A DNA stretch of 64,000 bases from Protula sp. h YS-2021 (taxonomy: Eukaryota > Annelida > Polychaeta > Sabellida > Serpulidae), in assembly GCA_949752745.1 (NCBI GenBank), contig OX457028.1, positions 27,430,645 to 27,494,644 on the forward strand, written 5' to 3'. A program made the position numbers and the translations under genes. Positions 1 through 11,587 of this stretch are shown piece after piece. A model generated the notes under the pieces. The model had not been told where the DNA came from, did not search any database, and saw nothing but the letters and a program-made list of their open reading frames with translations. The first letter of the stretch is position 1; every line of letters begins with the position of its first letter.

Positions 1-146
1 TAGGTAGCCATCTCTGAGGACAGAAAGGTGTAAACAACAGAATGCACCGTTACCTCTGACGTCATACTGCTATTGGTGTTATCACTAGGCCCATAACTTT
101 TCTTTCTGCTCGGGGCACTTTTTAAAGGTAAAGAAAAACTTCTTAC

Positions 147-380
147 TTCATTTTCCCAGATGGATTCTTGAACCCTGACTGGCACATCAGTGGCGTTGAC
201 ATACACGTAGATGAGATGATCGCAGCCCAGGCCCCATGCCCCGCGGGGCCCTCCTGCTACCTTCTTAAATCCCTGCAGGTATCTGCCCTGGTTGGCTACC
301 TGCACCCATTCGCACGCATCTGTGTGAAGCTTAAAGACGTTGCCCTTTGTACTGGTGCCCCATAGCATCTGCTCAGTCAT
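147..380 (-). CDS. TECPR1: TECPR1-like tectonin repeat protein, first coding exon (gene continues off the left edge)
   Basis: Read on minus, the ATG at 380 opens 78 codons that end at a GT donor (GTAAGA at 146-141), phase 0. The peptide begins MTEQMLWGTSTKGNVFKL, continues with a tectonin-type unit (FKKVAGGPRGAWGLGCDHLI, about residues 38-57) and ends with YVYVNATDVPVRVQE followed by WENE. This order (LWG near the start, FKxV, W-G-x-x-C-D, VYVYV, DVP-[IV]-R, then E-N) matches the N-terminus of TECPR1. TECPR1 is a tectonin beta-propeller protein that links autophagosomes to lysosomes through ATG5 and phosphoinositides (family knowledge). A probable acceptor (TTACAG) lies four bases upstream of the ATG, so a 5' untranslated exon is likely. 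The remaining exons would lie left of position 1. Another tectonin protein is possible, but the DVPVR to WEN order favours TECPR1. Confidence 0.72.
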
Positions 381-500
381 GTTCCTGTAATCAACAACTT
401 GACCTTATACTCTTCTAGTGTATTATTTTTCTTCAGTTTTCTTGCTGTCTTTTCAGGAAATGTGATACAAAATGGGCAGCTTGTAACTGGTTGAAATGTG

Positions 501-640
501 GTTCCAGCTGACTGTTTCCATCGACCTGTGACCAAAAGTGTCACAGTCTCTACAACAGAAATGCCCATCAAGGACAGTTTTGACGTGCGCCATATTGTGC
601 GTTTCGACTGCAATTTCATTGGGCTTCATTATAAAGGACA
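501..640 (-). pseudogene. Relic of a short Cys/His motif unit
   Basis: The minus frame reads GHFCCRDCDTF and then METVSWN. This matches the units at 48.94-49.33 kb, which read NGHFYCRNCDPF and then MERV. The upstream half of the motif (the HRCPGTC stretch) is not recognisable here. The relic lies just upstream of the TECPR1-like start and could fall in its 5' untranslated or promoter DNA. It is seen as a dispersed repeat-like coding fragment; its function is unknown. Confidence 0.35.
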
Positions 641-1770
641 AACATCAGAATTCCAATTTTCTTAAAATAGAGACACTTAAAAATTTATTAAGTAACCGAG
701 TTTAAAAAAACTATTATGCGTATCATTCTGCCTCTTTTATAGAGTAGTTTTGAATCGGGTCGTCCCAGCCTGCCAGTTTGTTTTAAGCTCTTAACTGACA
801 ATCTGCAGTTCGCAGCTGAACCGACCTTGATCTTTAAAGCAACCACTTTAGTACACGATACTGTTTAATAGTGAGCACGACTTAAAAGCTGACTAGCTCC
901 TCTGACAATTTATGATGACTGAATGGCTTGCTAGAAGTGTATACACTTGCAATTTTTATAAATTCACAAAATGCTTGGTGTCGTCTATATTTGGCCTTGG
1001 CCTTTGACCTTAATAAACAGCTAATTACAGCAGCGATATAGCACGTGATACCATGTGCTTTGGAATCTTCGGTCATTTATAAGCTCCAGCTTTTTTTGGG
1101 GCGTTCCAGGGCTGGTAAAAATTTCATGAATTAATTTTTTAAAGTGGCGTTATTCTGAATCAGATTAAACCACATCTTGACTACAAACACTCCATTAATC
1201 TAAAAATTAAAGACAACAAAAAGAAGAGTAAAACCTCTTGCAAGTCAAAGGCCAATCAGAAGACCAGAAGGCCGTGGTAATAAACTGCAAGTCTTTTTGT
1301 TTGCACACACCGTAAATTGTACTGTACCAATAAAATAGTCCCTCCCGATAAATGCACTTTTTTTTTGCTTTCTTCCGCCATACTTTGATTTACTTCACAG
1401 ACGCACGCGTCGCCATTTGAACAGTGCATTTTTCGTCAGTGCTCCTTTTGGTCTATACCATACATTTAGTGCGACAAATTAACAACTTCTTACCGTTTGT
1501 AAGATAATTTCACTGGGTCTAGGACAATTGCAGCACGGACTACTGCCACACAAGACAATTCCCTGCTTTTTGTAAAAAAAAATCACAACATTTTGTACAA
1601 TTTTTATTTTTCTACTTTTAAATTGTCAATATTCAATATCAAACTACAGCTGTGAAATTCTACGAAATGTCCAACTTAAAACTACAGTTCCCGGCTCCTA
1701 ATTTACAAACATCCGATCAATGCCCAGAGTTAAACTACTCTGAAATGCAAATATTTTTACTTTATGGGAG
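641..1770. other. No gene recognised
   Basis: AT-rich DNA with no ORF that resembles a known protein and no clear terminal repeats. The short ORF at 882-1076 has no supporting features. Confidence 0.5.
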
Positions 1771-2462
1771 TCACACTTCTAGTATAGATGTGAACATTGT
1801 GTGATAACCGACGCGGGAAATCCATGTTATGCCTACTAGCAAACTCGACTTTGCTGTGGCGCCGGGTGAGCTCCAAATATTTAGGTCAATACTACGTTCG
1901 TCATAACATGCTCCTTCTCCGAGGCATTCAAAAATTTCCAAGTCGGATGGCAGGCAGCCACCGCCGACAACATCTGGCGATGCCAATCCTCAACGCGATT
2001 ATTCGCCTTTGGCAAGTCATCCTGTACTCTTATCTTTTGGCGATGCCCTTGCGCTGCTGGTTCTTGGACGGCCGATGTATGTATCCCAAAGTAATCCAGG
2101 CAACGTTTTGTTTGGGCGGCGACGATTTCGGTTTCGCAAGCGCCGTCTTGAACTTTGTTTCGGCAATCCCACAGTCTTGAACCAGGTGATCTTCCAATTT
2201 ACAGTGGAAACATCCCATACAGTTAACTGATGTTGCATTGAGTGTAGTAACGTATAATAAGGTGGTCGGCTGATGCGAAATTAAAGCTTCGATCGGCTGC
2301 TTGTTTTGACCGGAACTTGATATCATACGTATTTTCGGCTGACCAGTGAAATTTCGAGGCATTGATCAAATATCGATACTGGGCACAAGAAGCGAACAGC
2401 AACGGGAAGCTTGATATTAACCCTCCTTCGTAAATGTTCCAGGCTATTTGCCATGTGATCAA
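1771..2462 (-). pseudogene. Retroelement gag-like relic with a CCHC zinc knuckle
   Basis: Minus-strand frames carry coding-like pieces broken by frameshifts. One contains ENTYDIKFRSKQAADRSF (about 2290-2345). Downstream is a zinc knuckle CFHCKLEDHLVQDC (C-x2-C-x4-H-x4-C) at 2212-2171. A knuckle after a basic, non-catalytic region is typical of gag or ORF1 nucleocapsid proteins of retroelements. No reverse transcriptase is seen beside it, so the element class cannot be named. It may be a cellular CCHC protein pseudogene instead. Confidence 0.38.
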
Positions 2463-4375
2463 ATTGACGACTTTATATTTGTCTTTGGGTTATGTATGCG
2501 TAAATTTATCGTCCTCGAAAGTAAGCAAACTCACCGAATGACTATCGGTCAAAGGTTTCAACAAAACGTTCAAATCCACAAAGTTACCTTCAATCATTTT
2601 TTTTTTTTTTTTGCATAGGACAAGTTGGTTTCGTGCACAAATGGCCGCATCGTGTCGGGATAGACAAGTAAGCTCCTGAGAAGGGCTTGAGCTGATGGCC
2701 CTTCTTGATGATCGCTTCGAGTTGCAGATTCACAATCCAGTTTATGCAATAATTTGTTCATTTTTTTTTTTTGTGTGTGAATTCAGATACCTCGTCTGCT
2801 TAAGTTCGTGAATTTTTTCCTTGATGTCCCTAATCAGGCATTTCCGCCTGTTTTCCATGCGTTTTTGGACGAACTCCTCCGCCCGTTCCATCAAGTTCGG
2901 TTGAATTTTCCAGTGCTGGGGTGACAAATTTACATCCCGGTCTAGTCAGGCCGTCGAGACCCCCACAGGGTATTCCACAAGTAATGCGTTTCCTCTTACT
3001 CACTTTTTTCAGATTAAGCCATTTAAATGGACTAGCAAGAAGTTCCCTAACTTATGAACCGGTCTTTTTTTAACTGATTTTTTTGCGCAACTGATTTTTT
3101 TCACTTGAATTCTCTTTAATTTTTCAGTTTTTTTCACCTGAATTCAATTCTGTGAAATTCTCAAGTCACTTGTTATATGATCACCTCATCACGGTCAAAT
3201 ACGCCGCGAAAAGCAAAACATCGTTTGATAGTGTTGCTTCAGTTGGATGAACACTATATAATCTGCCATTAAAATCGATTAATGTGTGAATACATTAATC
3301 CATCAGAGTAAGATAAAAAAGTTACAAAATACAAAGAGATAACATTAACTTTTCTCAAAATTTCAACCATTTTCATCCATATTTGTTTTGATGTCTATCA
3401 TGACGTCACAGTGACCTAATGAAACTTAAGCTTAGAAATGGCCGCGAAAGCACGGTTTCTCCTTGAAGTCTCTGCACTCACTGCTTCTTTGTAAAGTGCA
3501 AAATCAACATGGACGACGCTTGCCATCAGACAGATGTAGGATTTTATAAAAAAAAATTGCGAGTGTACAGAGTACACATCCTTAATTTGAATAACTCTAT
3601 AAAAATATTTGTGTATTGTATATTTAGAAAATCATTAACTGTTATATCGAGCTCTTTTCTTAACTGTTATATCGTTACTCGGTACTTCGCACTGAAACTT
3701 CGCACTGAGTTTTTCAAGACTTCGAAGTGAGCTTAGGCACAAACTTCCGATTGTCAGTTGTGAGATACACTTTTTCAAGTACATAATATTTCGGATATCA
3801 AATAGAAAATTAAGGAAAGCAGATTTCGGTCCATATACGTCAAATTTCCCCATTCCGCAATCCTTCTCGGTTTCCAGTCTGGGACTTATACGACACAACA
3901 GAAAACTGGCCATGGACAAAAATTGATTTCAGACTTTCTGTATAACATTTTGAAATCTGACACTAGCCACAACATCGCATGATCTAAAAACAACCACAAA
4001 ATCAGATGTACTGGACCTTGACTTGTAAAAGAACACAAATTACTACAGAAATGGGGGGGGGGCAGTGGGTTGAAACACTGATTAAAAAATAACAATCGTC
4101 GGATTCCCCCACTTTAGGCAATTTCTTCTAAATTCTGTTACACACACACGCACACTCGTAAACCAACAAATATTTCACAGCAAGTTTTCCTAAAACAATC
4201 CGACCCATTCTCATTATTTTACAGTAGCTTTTATTTATTGGCTGCATATGCGTCAAAAAGTAATAAATCACCATGGCATTGCTTTTGTTTTTACTCTTTG
4301 CGTGTTTATGTCCTACCAGGAAATGAAATTGTGGTCCAAGACCAACTATAACAAGTAAGTATTTGTGAAACACAA
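2463..4375. other. No gene recognised
   Basis: Low-complexity AT-rich DNA with poly-T tracts near 2600 and 2760. A lysine-rich ORF on minus at 2742-2927 has no recognisable domain. The duplicated phrase TTAACTGTTATATCG near 3633-3675 and a G-run near 4052 are the only local structures seen. Confidence 0.5.
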
Positions 4376-4490
4376 GCAGGCCCCAACCGCCCCCAAATTC
4401 ATAGGGGTATAAAGCGATGACGGACAGACGGACGGACAGACGGACACCCCAAACCTATAGGCCCCAATCCGAAAGGCTGGGGCCTAATAA
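4376..4490 (+). repeat. GACGGACA microsatellite with hairpin end (tail of a dispersed element)
   Basis: GACGGACAGACGGACGGACA-type repeats are followed by TAGGCCCCAATCCGAAAGG and CTGGGGCCTA. The last part can fold (TAGGCCCC against GGGGCCTA). The same design, a GACGGACA run followed by a GC hairpin, ends the Pearl-like element at 26.3 kb. This is therefore probably the 3' tail of a related but truncated element. Confidence 0.5.
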
Positions 4491-5554
4491 GAAAATCACA
4501 CTTTGACTTTTGTTTAAAGTTTTTGTTTTTCGGATGAATTCATCTGGGATAAGGATATAAAGAAATGATAGAAAAAACGCGCAAAAATCAACAAAATTCC
4601 ATTTTGCCAGAAACATATTAATATATTCGTTATTAAAAGGACTGAATAATATGTAAAATATTTTTAAAAGATCATATGGTGGCTTTATAAATTTGAAAAT
4701 GTGCATGTAGAAAGAAAATTAGAATTTTGATGTTTTTCCCTTATCATTTCTTTATAACTTATCCTAAAGAATTTGCAGTCGAAACAACACCTCCACCGGA
4801 AAGACCCGAAAGTGCGCATTGGCTTATGCTGGCCTCAGACCACAATAAATTTCCCATAGGCTTACATTATAACATTTCCTATTATCGCCACTTGCACAAC
4901 ATCGATACGTCCAAAATCGCTGTTACATTTTGTTATTTAGTATAAGAGGAACTCAAAAACATTAAAATAAATGGGGGTTGACCGATTGGATTTTTGCTAT
5001 AAATAGAATAAGGTACCCCCCTCGGAATTCCCCATAGCCGAATCACCTTAGCAATATTTTCAGAAGCTTTCTCACCAAATTTGCAAAATTGTTTGGAGCT
5101 CTACGAGTACGAGTGAAGATCAACCATTTTTACGAGTATTTATCGCAGTTTTTAAAAATGTCCTTATATTGCCAAATGCTGCTTTAATAGTTTATAAATG
5201 ACTTGTCAAAGTAGGGCACTATTTGTGTGTAAGTTCTTCCTTATTTTGGCCTACGAACGCGGAAGTAATTGTGGTCTGACACCTGCTGCTTGGTGGGCGA
5301 TAATGCAAGAAAAGCAAAATACCAATTGAAGACATGTTACGAGACAGAAAAAACCCCTATATATGTGATCATTTACACAGCCATGAAAAATAATACTAGT
5401 GTTGTTTGGGGAAGTTGCTCTTAAAATATTAAAAAGGAAACTAAATTTGACAACCTTTTTTGTCGGGGCTGGCTAAGTATCGAACAATTCATTAAACAAT
5501 TTTATAAACCTAGTTATTTATTAACTCCGAGATATTCAGGTTTCAACACGAACT
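4491..5554. other. No gene recognised
   Basis: AT-rich DNA. Nothing beyond short chance ORFs was seen. Confidence 0.5.
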
Positions 5555-5559
5555 GGCCA

Positions 5560-5985
5560 TTATGAACAATGCTCGAACACAAGTACTGGCAGACAGATAC
5601 GAGCTGATATCATCAGCCGAATGCGGCGTTATAATATGTGCGAACCCGTCATAGTGTCGTGTTCTAACATGTACAAAACCGCACTGTCAAAAAAAAAAAA
5701 AAAACATGGTTCAAGACGCGATTCTGTCAAGTCGGCACACTGTCGGTTACGTGACGAGCATTTACATTTGGGTTGGTACAGGACTGAACCGTGCATCCAC
5801 AAACACAAAGTCTATTTTACTTGCCTTCTTCTTGAATGTCTTCTTTTCGCCAGAATGCTGAGAAGTCCCACAAGAAGAAGGACTATCACGAATCATTGAT
5901 TCAACAGCAACGAATGGACTAAGACTATGCTAATTAGTTAACATATTAGTGGTGATTTTTGAAAATAGTGTTTAATAAACTTGTT
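5560..5985 (+). repeat. DIRS-like terminal region, copy 1
   Basis: It shares the block ACATGTACAAAACCGCACTG with copies at 7.7 and 40.6 kb (CCATGTGCAAAACCGCACTG in element B). The trailing block GACTATGCTAAT is followed by GTTTAATAAACTTGTTT. The order of shared blocks is the same in all three copies. Confidence 0.6.
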
Positions 5986-6639
5986 TATTGGAGGCCCATG
6001 ATACCTGAATTATCTATCTAACGCCAGTTGCTTGTGGGGCTGGGGCTAAAGAAGGATCGGGAAGCTTGGCTAGCGGAGGAAGGATTTGGTGACCCGACAT
6101 AACGCATCCAATGGAATATTTGTTTTTGAACGCCGAGTGATTGCCAAACTCGCCAAAAATTCTTAAGCATCCCTTCTGTGGATTAATGGAGGAATCGGTT
6201 ATTCGAAAGAACTTAAAGTATCTGTGCGAGATCGCCGTGCGATGTCGACTAGATATTTTGATTAGTTGTTACCTCTACTTCGAAAGTGCAGCCGGCTTTG
6301 TAGTGTCCAAATTGGCGTTTTTGCCTGGAGAGTAGTCGCCGCCGAAAACCCCGGTTGCTTCTTGATGCTGGCGTGGTCGGCATGGGAGATTCTCGATGCC
6401 TTGGCCTATTGTGTTGCGGGATCAAAGTTCTACGTGTAAGTGTGTCTTGTGACTCCACTGTATCTGCCTCGATTACCTACTTTAACACGTTCGGGGGAAA
6501 AAGCTACTTTCGACCATCTATTGGTGCTAACGACGTTTACGATATTTGATATTTGAATGTGGCAACGTTCGGTCACGCTGTAGCACCACCAAAGAAGCTA
6601 TCAGGTAAGCATTCAGCTTAAATAGATCGGACCACGATG

Positions 6640-6972
6640 CTAGCACGGAATCCAAAATGCGATCAAAGAGTGAATTGTCTCCGGTTCCACAAATCTGTGA
6701 AAAATTTGGTAGGCCACATCTCGAAACAAACGCAGACGACTTATCACTCTTCGAACGCTTACATCCCTCAGCAGGCGCACAAGTTCAATTTCAACAAGAA
6801 AGATAAGAGTGAATCCTCCAGGTGAACACATTGGTTGCAACGACTCTCCGAAGTACAGTGCTGTATGCATCTGCGCGGTAGACATGCTGTGCACCTCTTG
6901 TAAGGACCACGTATCGCACTTTTGAGGTTTTAGTTCATCACAGCATAAACCAGCTACACCACCGCATTTCAT
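6640..6972 (-). pseudogene. gag-like fragment of DIRS-like element C
   Basis: A minus frame contains GCKRSKSDKSSAF (about 6716-6775), matching GRKRPKSDKSSAS in the gag region of element B. The reading frame is shifted at least once against the CGGVAGLCCDE segment upstream. No catalytic domain is present. Confidence 0.4.
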
Positions 6973-7000
6973 CTTGAGTTTGATCCGTCATAATTCCAAA

Positions 7001-7539
7001 AATGTGGACGGAGAAAAAATCCTGCTTAGCTGATCGCGATAAGTTTGGTGCGGTTCGGTCATATGACTAGAACTATACCGACAGTGGTTTGTCGGTTAAT
7101 TGGCAACGCATTGTAAACATAGTAATAGGGATTCCCTTAAAAAATTTGCAAAATTTCTATTACGGATCGTGATAAAATGCTTAACACTCTGGAAAACCTA
7201 CAGTGATAGTTAGTAGTCTACAATATATTTCTCCCATATTTTCGAGATTAAAAACAGTAATTGATGTCAATTGTTTCCAGCACTGAAAGGAAATGAAAGT
7301 GACTTTGATGCCCAGCCGTCTGTTAATTTTTTGGGATGCTTCCTACTTACTGGAAGTTTAAAAAGTTTTAAAAACGTCAAAGAGCATATAACAGTATTTT
7401 CAGAAGGAAAAACCGGGCCCATTAATTGGAGGAGCTTGAGGCACTTTCGTTTAAATTAGCCAACAAGATATGTTGTTGGAAAGACATAAAAGAAATAAAT
7501 TCAACAAAATATTCTTTTTCAGTTTCACAACGAAATGCC
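7001..7539. other. No gene recognised
   Basis: A spacer between element C and element A. It probably includes the unmatched end of one of them, but no shared block was identified. Confidence 0.4.
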
Positions 7540-7609
7540 CGTTATGTAACGAATGGGGGTCTCTCCACAAATTGCTCATTAACATAAACAGCGTTTTGAT
7601 GCTCGAACT

Positions 7610-8035
7610 CAACTGACAATCTGACTAGTACGAGCCTATGGCCCCCTTTTTAGAAAAGAGGGAGTAACATGCAACACAACAATCCACCCAAGATTTAGGA
7701 GTATATGCCGACCCGTCACGGTGCCGTGTTCCACCATGTGCAAACGGCGCTGTCATAACAAGAGCACGGTACAATGTTGAACATGTGTCAAGTCGACAGA
7801 GCATCGATCACATGACGGAAACACTTGAATTGGAGTCGACGCAGTGGCAAACCCTTCAACAACGAAAGCGAAGTCTAATTCAGCGCCTTTCTTTGCATTT
7901 CCTTGCCACTGGATTGCTGCAAAGCCCTGCAAGGAGGACCATTGTAAATCACAAATTCAGAAAAAACTAACGGATCAAGACTATGCAAATGGTTTTGAGA
8001 TCACCGCCTTAGATGATCCATTAAATTTATTCAGT
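7610..8035 (+). repeat. DIRS-like terminal region, copy 2
   Basis: It shares CCACCATGTGCAAAC and then GCGCTGTC, followed by CAAGGAGGACCATTG and AAGACTATGCAAAT, with the copies at 5.6 and 40.5 kb. It marks the left end of element A. Confidence 0.55.
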
Positions 8036-8259
8036 TAATTTTACAGAACATGTATTTCCATGCGCTTGCCTAACGTTAATACCACGAGGGAAACACGTTT
8101 TAGTGTGAGTAGATTGTCGGTAATGACTGAGTGATATGAGAGTAGAGAGGTTAGATATTTCAACACGAGATATAAAACCCAAGAAACCACTGTTCTGTCG
8201 GATAAGGGAGGTTCCAACTGGGCAAATGGGATAACACTTCACATGCTGACTAAATCATA

Positions 8260-8420
8260 GTCAGACAAGCGTTTGAGAACAAACGTAAAGGCTGAATTAT
8301 ATGCTGTGATTGATCTAACTGTTACCTTTCTGACCTTAAAAAATAAACAAAGAAGTCGGCGACTGCCACAGTCTCAGGTCGATATCTATATCGATGCACG
8401 GGCTTCAAACAGAGAGATAA
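8260..8420 (-). pseudogene. Tyrosine recombinase N-terminal fragment (element A)
   Basis: The minus frame ETVAVADFFVYFLRSER (about 8380-8325) is followed, after a frameshift, by VTVRSITAYNSAFT. It matches the start of the element B recombinase (WPTFFFSEVRKGSVRSVMTY). The catalytic C-terminal half is not recognisable. Confidence 0.45.
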
Positions 8421-8593
8421 ATCTTTTTGTGGGGTATTTGCAAACCACTTCCTTTCTCTGAAATACCCTCTGGAAAAGTTCTTAGTCTTCATGAAGGAAA
8501 AATTATGCATCAAAGACTGAGATATAACAATCAAGGGTTGGGAAGGCAATATTCTGAATGAGGTTATCTCATACTGCCATACTCTCGTATCAA

Positions 8594-9020
8594 CTAAAGG
8601 AACCAAGACAATCTCTCCTGCAAGATCTTAATCAGAACCATTAGCATTATGGAATACGGTGGAAATGCGAGTAACACCAATAGAAGGCACTGGGACACTA
8701 AAATATCGATTGCTAACGCCGCCAAATTCGAACATAGGTATTTAGGCTGGAAGACGATGGTTGTGATGGTTTGCAAACACGTTCACCTTGGGGGATCCTG
8801 AAGGGGATTGAGGCAAAATCCAATGAAATGTGAACTCCAAAACTCATCCTGTATGAACGATTTGCTCAACTCCGGAGAAATGATCGGCAAGAACATTCAG
8901 CCGGCATGCGATTTGAAATACTTTAATGGCCAAACCGTTGTTGCGATCGCATAGATGAACCTGCTTGATGAGACTACACAACACCGGTGAACGCCCTGCC
9001 TGGACAAATAAGAGACCCCC
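8594..9020 (-). pseudogene. DIRS-type RNase H region fragments (element A)
   Basis: The pieces ALAIDILVSQ and LLAFPPYSIMLMVLIKI (8.74-8.61 kb) and IACRLNVLADHFSG (about 8.91-8.87 kb) match the conserved DIRS-like stretch AhDAL, hAFPP, hhxxVLxKI and the RLNVLADxLSR segment. Element B gives the same order at 42.0-42.6 kb. Confidence 0.5.
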
Positions 9021-9579
9021 GTCTGATTGTGTACCAGTACCTGAAAACACATTAGCTCGGCGAAGCGTGGAAAGAAGCTGACATGAAATTAGTACAGCCT
9101 TCATTTGAAGCGTCTCATCCTGACAAGATCACTGCCAATTCTATATGCGTCCTTCCAAAAAGAAGCCCCAACTCTGGCAAGACGCATCCTTCTGGACCTG
9201 CCTTGATGGGGACGGAAGAGAGAACGGCAATCTTTTGGGAGACTGACTTGACGTGATCACAACGGAGATCTCTCCCCGCTAACAAGGACAGCCGGAGTCG
9301 ATGCTGCTTCGATCTTCCACTACGTAACGCCCTCAGGACAACACGTTGAAACTTGCGTAAATAGCACCTGCCCAAATAGACTGTTTTCTCCTTGGCCACC
9401 AGCATACCCAACTACCAAACGAAGAACTCTGCAAGATACACTCCACAAGAAGGAGTGAGTATACAGCCATACGAATAATCAGGTTGGAAGTATTTTGAAT
9501 CCGTAATTGAGTAGGAAAATCCCTGTCCTGCACAAACTCTAGAAGATAAAGGGGTAACTTTGTCTGCTAAACCAGGATG

Positions 9580-9876
9580 AAATTTGACTTCTTGAAATTG
9601 AGGGCGAGGCACTCTTTGAGTAACACGACCAATTAAGATAGAAAGGCATCTTTGTCTTTGCTGACCAATAGCCAGTCAGCACGATATTGGAAAATGAGTA
9701 AACCGACCTGTCTTGCCCAGTGCTTGATTACCTTCATGACTTGCACGAACACAAACGTTGCTGGACCCAAAAGGATGGACAAAAAACCAATGACACACGT
9801 TCCCTACTTTGAAGCACACACAACGACGAGCGGATTTGTGCATGGTAATGTAACGGTAAGCATCTGAGAAATCCAC
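9580..9876 (-). pseudogene. DIRS-type reverse transcriptase fragment (element A)
   Basis: The minus frame starts MDFSDAYRYITMHKSARR at 9876, giving RT motif A (D-x-SDAY-x-x-I-x-x-H). HPFGSSNVCVRA stands in place of LPFGLxxAPxxF. The catalytic box reads YRADWL at 9686-9669 where active elements have Y-x-D-D-W-L, so the first Asp is lost. LNFKKSNFILV, a stop codon and QTKLPL follow, which is the next RT segment. Inactive. Confidence 0.6.
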
Positions 9877-10649
9877 CGAAATGGCCTACATGTCCCCTTC
9901 TATTGTGGATTTGATGATATATGGAGTCCCCATTTTGAACGATTCCAGATGTAAGAACTGATTAAGTGGTGATAAGTGTATGATCAGCCACCAACTGTCC
10001 GACTTCCCTTGGTACAAGAAAGATGCGCCTGTAAAATCCGTAGGTGCCTTTACTATTGCTTTTTGTCGCATTTAATACCAGTTGCCGATTAGCTTAATGG
10101 GAGCTTCTTGGTGGCTTGAATCGTCGGTATACTCTGTTGGCAATGTCAGCGTTGGCTCTGCTGTGGTGCTGCCGCCTTCCTCATAAACGCACCCTGTGAC
10201 TGACTCGTACAGGGAAACACTTCCAACTGGGGATGAAAATGCAAACTGCTAGTGTCTGAGGGCGTCATAGCCTGATCACGATGCATTACACCCAACGATG
10301 TCAAGTAAGTATTCATTCTGAGTAGAGTCCATCTGCTACCACTGAGTCGAAAACACGGTAAAACAAGGCTAGAAAACGGCATCTTAGAAGCACAGATTAT
10401 GCAAAGTTTTACATACAATCTCATCTAAGCGTTCACAGTCTCTTTCGGTAACCCGTTTACAATACAGGGAGGCATGGCTAAAAAAAATTAGTTTTTCCTC
10501 TACTGTACAGCGACATATTAGGACGGTTTGAAAACTTTGGTGTCTGATATCGTTATTAACGCTGCTGAATTATCTGCTGTGAACTTGATATTGTCCCGGA
10601 AGGAAAACCCAAGGCTGCTAAATTGGAATTTAAGGCATCTTTCCAATCA

Positions 10650-11239
10650 TCCGGAGCGCAGTCAATCCCTGGTGGAGTAGGTGTACGCCTGTAATCCTAA
10701 GGGGCTACGAGGCGAAGCCTGATACTCGGCAGTCACTGGGGTAGGCATTGTTGACACACGCGATGGAGTCGTAACAGGCGGTGGTGGCTGTACCGACAGT
10801 TGTAACAGCTTCCCCTTCGACGACTTTGGTTTCCACAGCCAAGTCGGTAAACAGTGGATAGGAAGGCACTGAATTAGTAGAAATCGACTGTAACTGTGTA
10901 TAAAGAAGGGCTCAAACGTACGATACATGCCTCGCATCCATGAAATAACGTCCACTGATGATGGCTGATCAAATACATCCCTGGGGGCGACGACACTATC
11001 AAAGAATTAACCGCCTTAGTCTTAAGTATTTGCTTCTTAGATATTGTTGAGATATCGTCGACTTGATGTTGAAAAGTTGTTGACTTGTTGCTCTTTGTAC
11101 GCCTCCTGCTTTTGGCGTGGACACCGGTTGTTTCTCTTTGTTGCAACAGAACTGAGCACAGTGACTCTTCAAAGTGCATGCATTGGTCACACCTACTGTA
11201 GGACATACCCGATTCTATGCCCCAAAATCGCAGACACAA
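10650..11239 (-). pseudogene. gag-like region (element A)
   Basis: The frame at 11239-10874 contains RCDQCMHFEESLCSVLLQQR and then RRRTKSNKS. Element B reads RCDQCAHLDDSILSLLQQPE and then GRKRPKSDKSS at the matching place. A Cys-x2-Cys pair, a Ser/Leu-rich helix and a basic tail are seen. It is taken as gag because of its place upstream of RT; the molecular role is inferred. Confidence 0.5.
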
Positions 11240-11587
11240 GATGCATAAAGAGGCTTGGGGTGCCTATTGTTCTGTAACAGAAAACAACGACATGAGTATG
11301 TAATAACACCAGTTATTGTCCCATAAACTCGTAATTACATGACGACATACGGCATAATCACTAAAAACAACAATGCGCGATGTTGAAACATTGAAATTGG
11401 TGATTTCGATGCAACATCGAGAGCACAAGTTTGTAAAAAAGCGCAATGGAGCTACTGTATGAATGACCTGAAAAAGAGTCGATTTTCGATGTGTTAACAG
11501 GTAACACGTGACCGAGTCGCTGCATGCACAATTCAACGCGTGGTCGATCCGCGAGAGTCACGAACCATGACATGCATGATCCACTGC

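Larger units (their letters stand above)
5555..7000 (-). mobile_element. DIRS-like element, internally deleted copy (element C)
   Basis: The left part (5560-5985) matches the left terminal regions of elements A (7.6 kb) and B (40.5 kb). The right part (6640-6972, minus) carries a gag fragment like that of element B. The reverse transcriptase, RNase H and recombinase parts seen in A and B between these two regions are absent. It is read as a deletion derivative of the same family, lying directly beside element A. Confidence 0.48.

Noticed and set aside
2742..2927. A lysine-rich coiled-coil-like ORF on minus
   Set aside because: Short, low-complexity and beside a poly-T tract; nothing supports expression.
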